A program made the translations under genes and the position numbers. From NCBI RefSeq assembly GCF_024741135.1, contig NZ_JANSUY010000001.1:186001-250000 (forward strand): DNA of 64,000 nucleotides. Direction: 5' to 3'. The notes beneath the pieces were generated by a model. It had not been told where the DNA came from. It did no database searches and saw only the letters and a program-made list of their open reading frames with translations. This document shows positions 1 through 8,091 of the stretch, one piece after another (position 1 is the first letter of the stretch; every line of letters begins with the position of its first letter). The DNA comes from Aquiflexum gelatinilyticum. Its GTDB lineage: Bacteria > Bacteroidota > Bacteroidia > Cytophagales > Cyclobacteriaceae.

Positions 1-1
1 T

Positions 2-172
2 GCCTGCCTTGATTTTGCCAAAGCCAATCTCGGAATTCCAATCCTGCAGGCGATCGCGCTGCCTGACAATACGTCTTCCATCAGACTTTTAAAAAAATTG
101 GGATTCCATTATCAAAGACCTTTTCAAAACCTTGAAGGGGAAGAGTTGGCGCTTTTTGAACTCCAATTTTAA
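2..172 (+). CDS. GNAT-family N-acetyltransferase, C-terminal end only
   Basis: This open frame enters from the left edge and ends at a TAA after 56 codons. The readable part has a long helix-like stretch, LPDNTSSIRLLKKLGF, which is the usual end of the acetyl-CoA fold in RimJ/RimL-type GNAT enzymes (N..S..LLxKLGF). It is followed by a short strand ending LFELQF. The start and the acetyl-CoA binding loop lie outside the window, so the substrate cannot be guessed. It converges on the next gene with only 23 bases between the stops. The family call rests on this one motif. Confidence 0.55.
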   Translation, partial: ACLDFAKANLGIPILQAIALPDNTSSIRLLKKLGFHYQRPFQNLEGEELALFELQF

Positions 173-195
173 ATCTGTCAGCCAAAATACCGGTG

Positions 196-774
196 TCAGA
201 TCATCAAACCAACTCCTCCGAAAATAATGCCGAGCAGAGAACCTATCACAATTTCTATGAGGTAATGTCTTTTTGTTTCCCACCTTGACCATGATACGGC
301 TAGGGCAAAGACCAAAGAAATTATTCCGGGAAAAATCCCTATACCGAAAATATTGACAACAATATAGAAAGCGATTGCTGCATGCATGGAGGCTTTGATC
401 CGAACGTTGACCAATGCCATGGTCAATACCATCATAAAAAACACAAGGGTTTGCAGGATTACTGCCTCAGGGAATTTCAAAACCCAAAATGCCAACAGCA
501 AAACCACAAAAAGACTGATCGCAAATGGGTAGAAACCCATTCTTTGCTTTCGGTCTGACACATCAAAGTTGGAATATTCCCCACTTTTCATTTTCCTCCA
601 ATTGTTCCAAATGATAGGAACTGCCACTAAGAAGATTACAAGCAATGAAACCAAGGTCGCCGTTTTGCTTTCAAGATTTTTAAAAGACATGAAGACGACG
701 TACGCATTTCCAAACAGGAGCGGATGTCCTAGGACGGAGACTGTTTTCGCTGTTTTTTCTTTGTTCAGTATCAT
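196..774 (-). CDS. PAP2-like integral membrane protein
   Basis: A 192-residue membrane protein with about five hydrophobic segments. The second half carries RIKASMH and then SRWETKRHYLIE, spaced and placed like the second and third motifs of PAP2-type lipid phosphatases (SGH and SRxxxxxH). The canonical glycine of SGH is replaced and the last acidic residue is Glu, so activity is uncertain. The start is taken at the ATG at 774. It overlaps the TGA of the upstream VOC gene as TGATG, the classic arrangement for coupled translation; the frame extends upstream only inside the VOC gene. Function is inferred from motif spacing only. Confidence 0.5.
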   Translation of the reverse strand: MILNKEKTAKTVSVLGHPLLFGNAYVVFMSFKNLESKTATLVSLLVIFLVAVPIIWNNWRKMKSGEYSNFDVSDRKQRMGFYPFAISLFVVLLLAFWVLKFPEAVILQTLVFFMMVLTMALVNVRIKASMHAAIAFYIVVNIFGIGIFPGIISLVFALAVSWSRWETKRHYLIEIVIGSLLGIIFGGVGLMI

Positions 775-1169
775 CAGTTTGGCTGGATCAAATCCCAAAG
801 GTTGCCATACAAATCCTCAAATACAGCCACTGTTCCATATGATTCCACACTTTTTGGCCGGAAGATTTTGATGTTTTGATCCAAAATATTTTGATAATCC
901 CTTTCGAAATCATCGGTATATAAAAATAGAAATACCCGTCCGCCACTTTGATTGCCTACTGCTTTGAGCTGCTGTTCGCCTGCTGCTTGAGCCAAAAGTA
1001 TTTCGCATTGACCATATTCATAGCCTGGAGGTGCGATCCTTACCCATCTTTTTGTAGGAGACATTTGGGTATCCTCCAACAATTTGAAATGGAGTTTTTT
1101 GGTATAAAATGCGATGGCTTCGTCATAATCCCTGACGACCAAGGCAATCTTTGCAATGAATTGTTTCAT
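774..1169 (-). CDS. VOC family protein (glyoxalase/bleomycin-resistance fold)
   Basis: A 131-residue protein made of two beta-alpha-beta-beta-beta units. It opens with IAKIALVVRDYDEAIAFYTKKLHF and ends with VAVFEDLYGNLWDLIQP, both hallmark ends of VOC proteins. The last Glu/Asp-rich strand (VFEDLYGN) is where the metal-binding glutamate of glyoxalases sits. Such proteins bind a small molecule through a metal; the ligand cannot be told from sequence. It is the first gene of a two-gene unit and is translationally coupled to the PAP2-like gene downstream. Confidence 0.82.
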   Translation of the reverse strand: MKQFIAKIALVVRDYDEAIAFYTKKLHFKLLEDTQMSPTKRWVRIAPPGYEYGQCEILLAQAAGEQQLKAVGNQSGGRVFLFLYTDDFERDYQNILDQNIKIFRPKSVESYGTVAVFEDLYGNLWDLIQPN

Positions 1170-1301
1170 TTTATTTCTTTTGATAGATCCGATTGGAGAA
1201 GATTAATCGTATCTCCATTCAACCAACTGTTATTTCTATTTCAATGATTTTATTCCTGTTTTTTAGTTTTGGTTAATTTTTTGAATAACGAGGTGACTGA
1301 T

Positions 1302-2033
1302 TCAATCAGCCACCTCCTTTAATTTTATGTTTTCGGCTATTGCTAGGGCAATAAGTTCATAGCCATAATCCGAAGGATGGATGCCATCTTCTGAGTAAAA
1401 TACTTCGGATGTTTTGCTCTTATGGTTGTCAAATGAAATTTGGGAGACCGATTTTTCCAGAGATTCCAATTCTGCGGTAAGGATATACCTATGCCATCCC
1501 AAGAAAAAACGCATGATTGCGGGTATCAGAGGAAATTCATGGACCGGAGGAATCAAAGGGATGGTTATCTTTTCAACCTTTTTTTCTTTGATTAAAAACA
1601 AGATGAAGGATTCTAATTCCCTTTTGAATTTCCATGGTGGAGTTAGGTTAAAGCAATCATTGGCACCGATGAGGATGATGGCTTTTGAAAAGGAATTTCC
1701 TTTTTCGCCTTCGAATTTTTCATATAGTCTCCGAAGGTTTTTGGCCATTAGGCCATTTTCTCCGATGTTGATAATTGAGAATTTCTCACCGGTATGTTTG
1801 TAAATCCGGGATGCAAAAGTGGTTTCTGTCCCGGAAGCACCCACACCAGCCGCAGTGGATTCTCCAATAATCAAGAGCTTTGGTTTTGATTCTTTGGCCT
1901 CTATTTTCAGGTATTCACTCCTTGATGGAAGTTTGATAATGTCGTTTTTGAGTTTTTTTCCAATGATATAAAGGATTGGGAAAATAGGAATCAAAACCGA
2001 CATCTCTAAAAAATATAAAAACCGGTTGCGCAT
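1302..2033 (-). CDS. SGNH/GDSL-type hydrolase, membrane-anchored
   Basis: A 243-residue esterase-fold protein with one N-terminal membrane anchor (residues about 5-25). The SGNH blocks are in order: LLIIGESTAAGVG (nucleophile Ser59), GENGLMAKN (Gly block), ILIGANDCF (Asn block) and DGIHPSDYG (Asp and His). Relatives remove acyl or acetyl groups from lipids or glycans. The open frame could begin at 2090, but that extra stretch is the terminator hairpin of the preceding gene, so the ATG at 2033 is chosen. An inverted repeat (GAGGTG/CACCTC) lies over the stop codon around 1289-1316, without a good T-run. Confidence 0.85.
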   Translation of the reverse strand: MRNRFLYFLEMSVLIPIFPILYIIGKKLKNDIIKLPSRSEYLKIEAKESKPKLLIIGESTAAGVGASGTETTFASRIYKHTGEKFSIINIGENGLMAKNLRRLYEKFEGEKGNSFSKAIILIGANDCFNLTPPWKFKRELESFILFLIKEKKVEKITIPLIPPVHEFPLIPAIMRFFLGWHRYILTAELESLEKSVSQISFDNHKSKTSEVFYSEDGIHPSDYGYELIALAIAENIKLKEVAD

Positions 2034-2053
2034 GACTTGATCGAAATGGATTA

Positions 2054-2087
2054 AACAAAACACCAAGCCTTGGTCCAAAGCTTGGTG
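2054..2087 (-). terminator. Rho-independent terminator after the SUI1 gene
   Basis: Read on the minus strand, an 8-bp perfect stem CACCAAGC/GCTTGGTG with an 11-base loop is followed by TTTTGTTT. It stands just after the SUI1/YciH stop. It separates the stress-protein/SUI1 unit from the SGNH gene and shows that the longer start of the SGNH frame is not real. Confidence 0.75.
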
Positions 2088-2110
2088 CAATATCTTCTGT
2101 TCATAAAAGA

Positions 2111-2467
2111 TTATCCTCCCACTTTTTTGGCTTTATATCCTTCCTGAATCAAAATCTGAAGGACTTTGTCGCGATGGTCACCTTGGATGAGAATTTCACC
2201 TTCTTTGGCACTTCCTCCGACACCACATTTGCTTTTGAGGATTTTGCCCAGTTCTTTGAGGTCATCATCTGTCCCTACAAAGCCTTCCACCAAAGTCACC
2301 TGCTTTCCGCCCCGGGATTTTTTGTCCAACATGACTTTGAGATTTTGTTTTTGGGGAGACAAAGTTTCTTCTTCCTTGTCTCCACCAAAATTAAAAGTGA
2401 AATCACTACTGGTAGAATAGACTACACCGTCTCTTTTCTTCCAATCGTTATTATTCTTTTTTGACAT
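2111..2467 (-). CDS. SUI1/eIF1-family translation factor (YciH-like)
   Basis: A 118-residue protein whose C-terminal two thirds is the SUI1 domain: [13 protein letters not shown], then [18 protein letters not shown], and a final [24 protein letters not shown]. These are the standard landmarks of bacterial YciH, a homologue of eIF1 thought to affect start-codon fidelity on the 30S subunit. The first 35 residues are polar and variable. It lies one base after the universal stress protein gene, so both are probably on one transcript that ends at the hairpin near 2060. Confidence 0.9.
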   Translation of the reverse strand: MSKKNNNDWKKRDGVVYSTSSDFTFNFGGDKEEETLSPQKQNLKVMLDKKSRGGKQVTLVEGFVGTDDDLKELGKILKSKCGVGGSAKEGEILIQGDHRDKVLQILIQEGYKAKKVGG

Positions 2468-2468
2468 G

Positions 2469-3320
2469 TTATTTTTTTGATTTCATCGTCCACACCGGCC
2501 TTTTGGCGGCATTGACCACATCTTCGGCGATGCTTCCGCTCAGCAGATGCAAAAATCCTGTCCTGCCATGGGTAGCCATCGCGATCATATCTGCATCTAC
2601 ATCGTCCGCAAATTCAAGAATTCCTTCTTCTTCGGAAGTACTGTTATAAATCTGCATGGAAGCAACTTTGATTTCAAAATCTTCCACAAAGCTTTTCATT
2701 TTTTCCATGGAAGTCCTTGTGCTTTCAAACATTGAAGGGGTGTTAATTTTAACCAAATGAAGCTCTGCATCGATGGTGTTGATTGCTGCCTTCAATCTAT
2801 CGATCACTTCACCTGGCACATTGGAAAAGTCACTTGCAAAAATCACTTTTCGGATGCTATCTGCTGAGATAGGTCCTTTGATGGTAATGACCGGGCAGGA
2901 GGCATGTCTTACGACTTTTTCAGTGTTACTTCCTATCAGAACTTCTTCCATACCGGATGAACCCTTACTGCCCATGATCACAATATCTGCCTTAGCATCC
3001 ACTATTTCTTTTGAAATACCGGCAAATGGATTTCCAAAGACCATCTTGGTTTCAAATTTAAATCCGCTGTCTTTGAATTCCTCCTCTAGGGCAGCCATCT
3101 GTTTTTTTCTCTTTTCGATCAATTCGATCATAAAAATCTGATTGGACTCACTGCTAAATGACCCAACTTCCCCTATTGTCGAAAAACTCTGGGGCGAAGG
3201 AAGCTCAATGACGTGAAGGAGCTCAAGTTTGTTTTTTGTCCTTTTTGCCATTTCTGTGGCAAATTCAAAAGCATAGTCTGCTTCTTTGGAAAAATCATAA
3301 GGAACGAGAATTGTTTTCAT
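2469..3320 (-). CDS. Universal stress protein, tandem UspA domains
   Basis: A 283-residue protein of two Usp domains (about 1-145 and 150-283). Each opens like [20 protein letters not shown] and [15 protein letters not shown]. Both keep an ATP-binding G-x-x-G-(9)-G-S type motif: [20 protein letters not shown] is only slightly changed from consensus, and the second is [19 protein letters not shown]. Tandem Usps are cytoplasmic nucleotide-binding stress proteins. The adjacent SUI1 gene suggests a role under growth arrest, but that is only inference. Confidence 0.92.
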   Translation of the reverse strand: MKTILVPYDFSKEADYAFEFATEMAKRTKNKLELLHVIELPSPQSFSTIGEVGSFSSESNQIFMIELIEKRKKQMAALEEEFKDSGFKFETKMVFGNPFAGISKEIVDAKADIVIMGSKGSSGMEEVLIGSNTEKVVRHASCPVITIKGPISADSIRKVIFASDFSNVPGEVIDRLKAAINTIDAELHLVKINTPSMFESTRTSMEKMKSFVEDFEIKVASMQIYNSTSEEEGILEFADDVDADMIAMATHGRTGFLHLLSGSIAEDVVNAAKRPVWTMKSKK

Positions 3321-3392
3321 GGTATAGGGTGTTTATTGATGCAGGAAAATACAAAAATTACCTCAAACCTTTAAGTAACTAACTCTTTTTAT

Positions 3393-4322
3393 CTAAAAAA
3401 ATAATATTCCAATACCAAAAACAATAACCCATAACAAAGTGGAAATTGCCATTTTTTTCAGGTAAGGATCCAGGTCTCGGGCCTCGGTTTTATTGGCTAC
3501 GGCATTGCCGACTTTGGCCATTAAAGGAAATACTGCCAAAGCTACCAAGCAGCCATAGTTTTCATTGGTGATAGAAAAGAAAACCAGCGAAACATTCCCT
3601 CCAATGATCAATGCCCAATTGTAAATCACCGCTTTTTCTCTTCCGATTCGGACAGGAATTGATTTCTTTCCTGCCTTAGTATCCGCCTTGATATCCCGTA
3701 TATTATTGATATTCAATACAGCTGAACTAAAAAAACCCAATGAAACCGCAGGAAAAACAATACTCCAATCAAAAGAGAGTGAATGGAGAAAATAGGTACC
3801 CATAACTCCCAAAAGACCAAAAAACAAGAAAACCGAAATATCACCTAGCCCGGCATAGCCATAAGGCTTGCTTCCTGAGGTATAAGTCACAGCAGCAATG
3901 ATGGATGCTATTCCCAAACCCAAAAACAAAAGAAATATTTTCCAATCCTGAAGGGAAATGTACAACAAAGCCAATCCTGAAATAAGAGAAAGTGTCCCAA
4001 ACAAGAACATTGCTTTTTTCATTTCTCCCAGACTGATGACTCCAGACTGAACTGCCCTTATCGGTCCTTCTCTATCTGCGGAATCTGCACCATGGATGCT
4101 ATCACCATAGTCGTTTGCAAGATTGGATAGTATCTGAAGAAAAATTGTCGTCAATGCTGCCAAAAGAAACACCCAAAGACGAAATTGATCTTGGAAAGCT
4201 GCAAGAAATGAACCCATTAAAATACTGGATAAAGCCAAGGGGAGGGTTCTCAAACGGATGGCATGCATCCAAGCTTGCTTTTTATTGGATAAGGTGACTT
4301 CCACTTTTTGATTTTGAATCAA
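3393..4322 (-). CDS. menA: 1,4-dihydroxy-2-naphthoate polyprenyltransferase (menaquinone synthesis)
   Basis: A 309-residue UbiA-family membrane enzyme with eight or nine membrane segments. The first prenyl-diphosphate/Mg binding motif is NDYGDSIHGADSADREG, the typical MenA form. The second aspartate-rich loop is NNIRDIKADTKAGKKS. Together these separate it from protohaem and 4-hydroxybenzoate transferases. MenA joins a polyprenyl chain to DHNA in the inner membrane, giving demethylmenaquinone, the expected respiratory quinone for this phylum. It is bounded upstream by a strong terminator behind the glutathione peroxidase gene. Confidence 0.92.
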   Translation of the reverse strand: MIQNQKVEVTLSNKKQAWMHAIRLRTLPLALSSILMGSFLAAFQDQFRLWVFLLAALTTIFLQILSNLANDYGDSIHGADSADREGPIRAVQSGVISLGEMKKAMFLFGTLSLISGLALLYISLQDWKIFLLFLGLGIASIIAAVTYTSGSKPYGYAGLGDISVFLFFGLLGVMGTYFLHSLSFDWSIVFPAVSLGFFSSAVLNINNIRDIKADTKAGKKSIPVRIGREKAVIYNWALIIGGNVSLVFFSITNENYGCLVALAVFPLMAKVGNAVANKTEARDLDPYLKKMAISTLLWVIVFGIGILFF

Positions 4323-4325
4323 AAC

Positions 4326-4362
4326 TAATAAAAAGACCTGTTTTCGGAAGGAAAACAGGTCT
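4326..4362 (-). terminator. Strong Rho-independent terminator after argS-gpx
   Basis: A perfect 12-bp inverted repeat (stem 4334-4345 with 4351-4362, 5-base loop) is followed on the minus strand by a T-rich tail (TTTTTATTAG). It ends the argS-glutathione peroxidase unit before menA begins. Confidence 0.88.
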
Positions 4363-4384
4363 GATTCTCACAATAAATATTTTT

Positions 4385-4966
4385 TTATTCAGCGATCAAC
4401 TGGAGGATTTCTTCATCCATAGGCTTCACTGAGGAAGCGAAAAACTTTACAAGTTCACCTTTTTCATTGATGAAGTATTTACAGAAGTTCCATGTAGGTT
4501 CTTTGTCATTCCATCCATTTAGGTCTTTGTCTGAAAGCCATTTGTAAAGGGGAGCTTTGTCATCACCTTTTACGGATATTTTGTCCATCATCATAAAGGT
4601 GACACCAAACTTGGAAGAGCAGAATTCTTTGATTTCCTCATTGGTTCCAGGTTCCTGACCACCAAAATTATTGGCAGGAAAACCGATGATCGTCACCTCA
4701 TCTCCATGTTCCTGATGAAGTTTCTGGAGGTCTTCGTACTGTTTGGTATAGCCACACTTTGAGGCTACATTCACCAATAGTAGTTTCTTTCCTTTGAATT
4801 GGGAGAAATCGACTTCCTGACCATTGATGTCTTTCATTTTAAAATCGTAAAAGGATTTTTCCATCATCATTTGATCTAGTGGTACATTGTTGACTGGTTC
4901 TTGCTTTTGGATAAAGCCAGTGAAGGCTAAAGCGATGATTGCGAAAGTGCTTAGGATTTTTTTCAT
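4385..4966 (-). CDS. Glutathione peroxidase family thiol peroxidase, exported
   Basis: A 193-residue protein: an N-terminal signal segment (KKILSTFAIIALAFTGF), then a complete GPx domain. The peroxidatic residue is Cys in NVASKCGYT, followed by GFPANNFGGQEPGTNEEI (Gln of the tetrad), a Cys in KEFCSSKFGV and WNFCKYFI (Trp and Asn). A cysteine form with these features usually takes electrons from thioredoxin rather than glutathione. The signal segment suggests it acts outside the cytoplasm. It begins one base from the argS stop and is co-transcribed with it. Confidence 0.92.
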   Translation of the reverse strand: MKKILSTFAIIALAFTGFIQKQEPVNNVPLDQMMMEKSFYDFKMKDINGQEVDFSQFKGKKLLLVNVASKCGYTKQYEDLQKLHQEHGDEVTIIGFPANNFGGQEPGTNEEIKEFCSSKFGVTFMMMDKISVKGDDKAPLYKWLSDKDLNGWNDKEPTWNFCKYFINEKGELVKFFASSVKPMDEEILQLIAE

Positions 4967-4967
4967 A

Positions 4968-6758
4968 TTACATTCTGTCTGGGACTTTGATACCTAATAA
5001 CTGCATGCCCTTGCGGATTGTTTTGGCGGTAATGGCAGAAATTGCAATTCGGAAGGATTGGACCTTAGGGTCATTTTCATGGAAGATCGACAATTCTGCG
5101 TAGAATCTATTATATTCTTTAGCCAAGTCAAAAAGATACTGTGCCAATACTGAAGGGGAATATTCTTCTCCTGCTGCTATGATTTTTTTCTCAAACTCAT
5201 TCAAAACTACAATCAAATCCCTTTCTGCAGGTTCAAGTTTGTCCAATCCTTCAAATCCCGCACTGCTGTAATCTACTCCGATCTGATCTGCTTTGCGCAG
5301 AATCGAGGCGATCCTCGCATGGGAATATTGGATAAAAGGACCAGTATTCCCCTGGAATTCAATGGATTCCTGAGGGTTGAAAAGCATCCTTTTCTTGGGA
5401 TCAACTTTGAGTAAGAAATATTTCAAAGCACCCATTCCCAATATTTCATAGAGTTCAGCGGCTTTTTCAGCGCTGAAACCATCGATTTTCCCCAACTCTT
5501 TGGTATGGCTTTCGGCAGTCTCGATCATTTCCTGCATGAGGTCATCTGCATCGACCACTGTACCTTCTCTAGATTTCATTTTGCCGGTAGGCAAATCCAC
5601 CATTCCATAGGATAAGTGATACAGACCATCCCCATAAGGACGGCCCAACTTGCGCATGATCTTGAACAACACATCGAAATGGTAATCCTGCTCGTTGCCG
5701 ACAACATAGACCGATTTGTCAAAATGGAAATCCTGGTATTTCAATTCGCAGGTTCCCATGTCTTGGGTAATGTATACCGATGTGCCATCAGCCCTAAGCA
5801 CAAGTTTTTCGTCCAGACCTTCAGCTGACAGGTCGACCCAAACAGAACCGTTTTCTTTTTTGAAGAAAACGCCTTTTTCAAGTCCTTCATCGACAATGTT
5901 TTTCCCCAAAAGGTAGGTATCAGATTCGTAATAAAACTTGTCAAAATCAACACCCATCTTTTTGTAAGTGGCGTCAAATCCCTCATACACCCATCCGTTC
6001 ATGGTTTTCCAAAGGTCAACGACGTCTTTGTCTCCTGCCTCCCAAAGCCTCAGCATTTCCTGAGCTTCGAGCATCAAGGGTGCATTTTTCTTGGCCTGCT
6101 CTTCTGTTTGGCCTTCGGTTACAAGCTGTTGGATTTCTTTTTTGTATTCCTTATCAAAAATCACATAGTATTTTCCTGCCAAATGGTCTCCTTTTAGTCC
6201 GCTTGAAGATGGGGTTTCTCCATTGCCGTGGTGTCTGTAAGCCACCATCGACTTGCAGATATGGATACCACGGTCATTGACGAGGTTGGCTTTGACTACT
6301 TCATAGCCGTTGGCCTTCAGGATTTCAGCAACGGCATAGCCTAGGAAATTATTCCTTAAGTGCCCAAGATGCAGCGGCTTGTTGGTGTTGGGGCTGCTGT
6401 ATTCGACCATTACCTTTTTCCCGTTTGCGGGAAGTTGGCCCAAATCCGGATTGCCGTAGATCTTTGAAAAAATATCCAACCAAGATGTCTCACTCACAGA
6501 GATGTTCAGGAATCCTTTGACGGTGTTGAAAGAAGAGACCACATCACAGTTTGCCACGAGATATTCCCCGATTTTTGCACCCGAAGCCTCAGGATTGAGT
6601 TTGGTGATTTTCAAAAAAGGAAAAACGACAAAGGTGAAAGTCCCCTCAAACTCCTTTCGGGTAGGTTGTAGGGCAAGTTCTTCTATAGTTGCCTGATGAC
6701 CAAAAAGCTCTTGAAAAGCTTGTTGAATGCTGGCGGTTATTTTCTGTTCTATATTCAT
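4968..6758 (-). CDS. argS: Arginyl-tRNA synthetase
   Basis: A full-length 596-residue class I synthetase. It has the N-terminal Add-1 domain (about 1-100), the HIGH motif as PLHLGHLRNNFLG, a KMSKS-like loop as GKMKSREGTVV, and a C-terminal DALR anticodon domain that holds GNTGPFIQYSHARI just before it. It charges tRNA-Arg in the cytoplasm. It is the first gene of a unit with the glutathione peroxidase gene. The 150 bases upstream hold short degenerate repeats, listed separately, rather than a recognisable promoter. Confidence 0.98.
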   Translation of the reverse strand: MNIEQKITASIQQAFQELFGHQATIEELALQPTRKEFEGTFTFVVFPFLKITKLNPEASGAKIGEYLVANCDVVSSFNTVKGFLNISVSETSWLDIFSKIYGNPDLGQLPANGKKVMVEYSSPNTNKPLHLGHLRNNFLGYAVAEILKANGYEVVKANLVNDRGIHICKSMVAYRHHGNGETPSSSGLKGDHLAGKYYVIFDKEYKKEIQQLVTEGQTEEQAKKNAPLMLEAQEMLRLWEAGDKDVVDLWKTMNGWVYEGFDATYKKMGVDFDKFYYESDTYLLGKNIVDEGLEKGVFFKKENGSVWVDLSAEGLDEKLVLRADGTSVYITQDMGTCELKYQDFHFDKSVYVVGNEQDYHFDVLFKIMRKLGRPYGDGLYHLSYGMVDLPTGKMKSREGTVVDADDLMQEMIETAESHTKELGKIDGFSAEKAAELYEILGMGALKYFLLKVDPKKRMLFNPQESIEFQGNTGPFIQYSHARIASILRKADQIGVDYSSAGFEGLDKLEPAERDLIVVLNEFEKKIIAAGEEYSPSVLAQYLFDLAKEYNRFYAELSIFHENDPKVQSFRIAISAITAKTIRKGMQLLGIKVPDRM

Positions 6759-6769
6759 GAAATAGACAT

Positions 6770-6797
6770 GAGACGTGAGATATGAGATTTGAGACTG
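6770..6797. repeat. Four degenerate GAGANNN heptamers
   Basis: Four head-to-tail 7-bp units: GAGACGT, GAGATAT, GAGATTT, GAGACTG. The same heptamer pattern occurs near 25561, 28966-28979 (reverse), 30252 and 34025. It is intergenic, upstream of argS. Confidence 0.7.
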
Positions 6798-6853
6798 TGA
6801 CCATCGATCGGTATTAGAATCTCTTTCTCAGTTATTAATTTTTATAATTTTAT

Positions 6854-6907
6854 TAACCAAATAACCAATAACCAAATAACCAAATCACCAAATCACCAAT
6901 AACCCTT
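6854..6907 (+). repeat. AACCAAT-type tract (7-8 bp period)
   Basis: About seven head-to-tail units of AACCAAAT/AACCAAT/CACCAAAT fill the space between the argS start and the arginase stop. The orientation (AACC on the plus strand) is the same as in the other five tracts in this window. Confidence 0.75.
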
Positions 6908-6911
6908 AAAC

Positions 6912-7862
6912 TTAAAAGTTATCCACCAATGACTTGGTAGTCGCTTCTAAAATGTCAAAGGCGTTTTCGGCCATCAGGTTTTCGGAATCTAGGGTAGGAT
7001 TCACTTCGACGATTTCCCAGCAACAAACCCGCTTGTCTTTGATCAATTCTGTGTTGAGCTCAAGGGCTTCTTTTACTGTTAATCCATTGGCGACAGGCGT
7101 TCCTGTGCCCATTGAGATAGATGAGTCCAAGCTGTCCACATCAAAGGATATGTAAATCTGATCACAATTCCCCAGGATATTCAGGGCTTCAGCTGCCACT
7201 TTGGTGATGCCAAGGTTCCTGACTTCTTCTGTGGAGAAATTTTTGATCCCGTGTTTTTTGATCAGAAAATCCTCAGGAGTTTCGGTATCCCTGACGGAAA
7301 TAAAGACAATGTCCTCGGCTTTGATTTTTGGGGCATCCCCGCCGATTTTTTTAATTTTCTCCCAATACTGAACGGTCTCTTCAGCAGGCTGATTGACTTC
7401 GCAATCCCTGTTGTCGGTCTGAATGCACATCGCTAAAGGCATGCCGTGCATATTTCCTGATGGGGTGGTGTAAGGAGTATGGAGGTCTGCATGGGCGTCA
7501 ATCCATATTACCCCGAGCCTTTTGTCAGGATGTGCAGCCTTGATTCCCATGATGGTACCAGCAGCTGTGGAATGGTCTCCTGCCAATACGATAGGAAATA
7601 ATTTTTCCAATCTCAAGGACTCAATGGTGCTGTATACATTTTTCAAAACCTGATAGACGCCATCGATGTACTTGGCATGTGGATGTTTATTTCCTTTCCA
7701 AAGAAAGTTGTTGGCATCCGGGACATTGATGGGGTCAAACCTGGTAAAGAAATCCGAAGTTTTGTCAAGACTTGCAATTTTGAGGGCGTCGATGCCTAAG
7801 CTTGCGCCTCTTGTGCCGGCCGCAATTTCCGATCTGACCTCAACCAATTTTATATCTCTCAT
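6912..7862 (-). CDS. Arginase-family ureohydrolase
   Basis: A 316-residue ureohydrolase. All three manganese-site motifs are present: LAGDHSTAAG, VIWIDAHADLHTP and YISFDVDSLDSS. The SGNMHGMPLA loop, which in arginases positions the amino-acid end of the substrate, supports arginase (arginine to ornithine and urea) over agmatinase or formiminoglutamase. It stands between argS and an amino-acid permease, and an arginine decarboxylase lies about 6 kb away, so this stretch is rich in arginine-using genes. A Bacteroidota-type -7 box lies about 50 bases upstream. Confidence 0.88.
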   Translation of the reverse strand: MRDIKLVEVRSEIAAGTRGASLGIDALKIASLDKTSDFFTRFDPINVPDANNFLWKGNKHPHAKYIDGVYQVLKNVYSTIESLRLEKLFPIVLAGDHSTAAGTIMGIKAAHPDKRLGVIWIDAHADLHTPYTTPSGNMHGMPLAMCIQTDNRDCEVNQPAEETVQYWEKIKKIGGDAPKIKAEDIVFISVRDTETPEDFLIKKHGIKNFSTEEVRNLGITKVAAEALNILGNCDQIYISFDVDSLDSSISMGTGTPVANGLTVKEALELNTELIKDKRVCCWEIVEVNPTLDSENLMAENAFDILEATTKSLVDNF

Positions 7863-7910
7863 AGATGGGTTATCTGGGTTTTATTCAATATTTCTTCTAT
7901 TGAAGTGGCG

Positions 7911-7918
7911 CAAAAGTA
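7911..7918 (-). promoter_or_regulatory. Candidate -7 element for the arginase gene
   Basis: On the minus strand this is TACTTTTG, an exact match to the Bacteroidota -7 consensus TAnnTTTG, about 50 bases before the arginase ATG. No clear -33 TTG is seen at the expected distance, so the call is weak. Confidence 0.35.
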
Positions 7919-8091
7919 GTCAAAAAAAGGCTGAAATACCATTAGAAAAGATTCATTTGAGAAAGTGAATAGCATAGAAACTGGGAATTTTTCCTTCAGG
8001 AAATATTGGATTTTTGAGATTTGGTGATATTTCAATATTTCTGTTTTAATTAGTGGGGTCTGACTTTCTAAAACCTCAGGAATATGAATCC

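Noticed and set aside
7863-8091. S-adenosylmethionine or lysine riboswitch ahead of the permease-aminotransferase operon
   Set aside because: No conserved riboswitch core or stable stem set could be traced in this AT-rich stretch.
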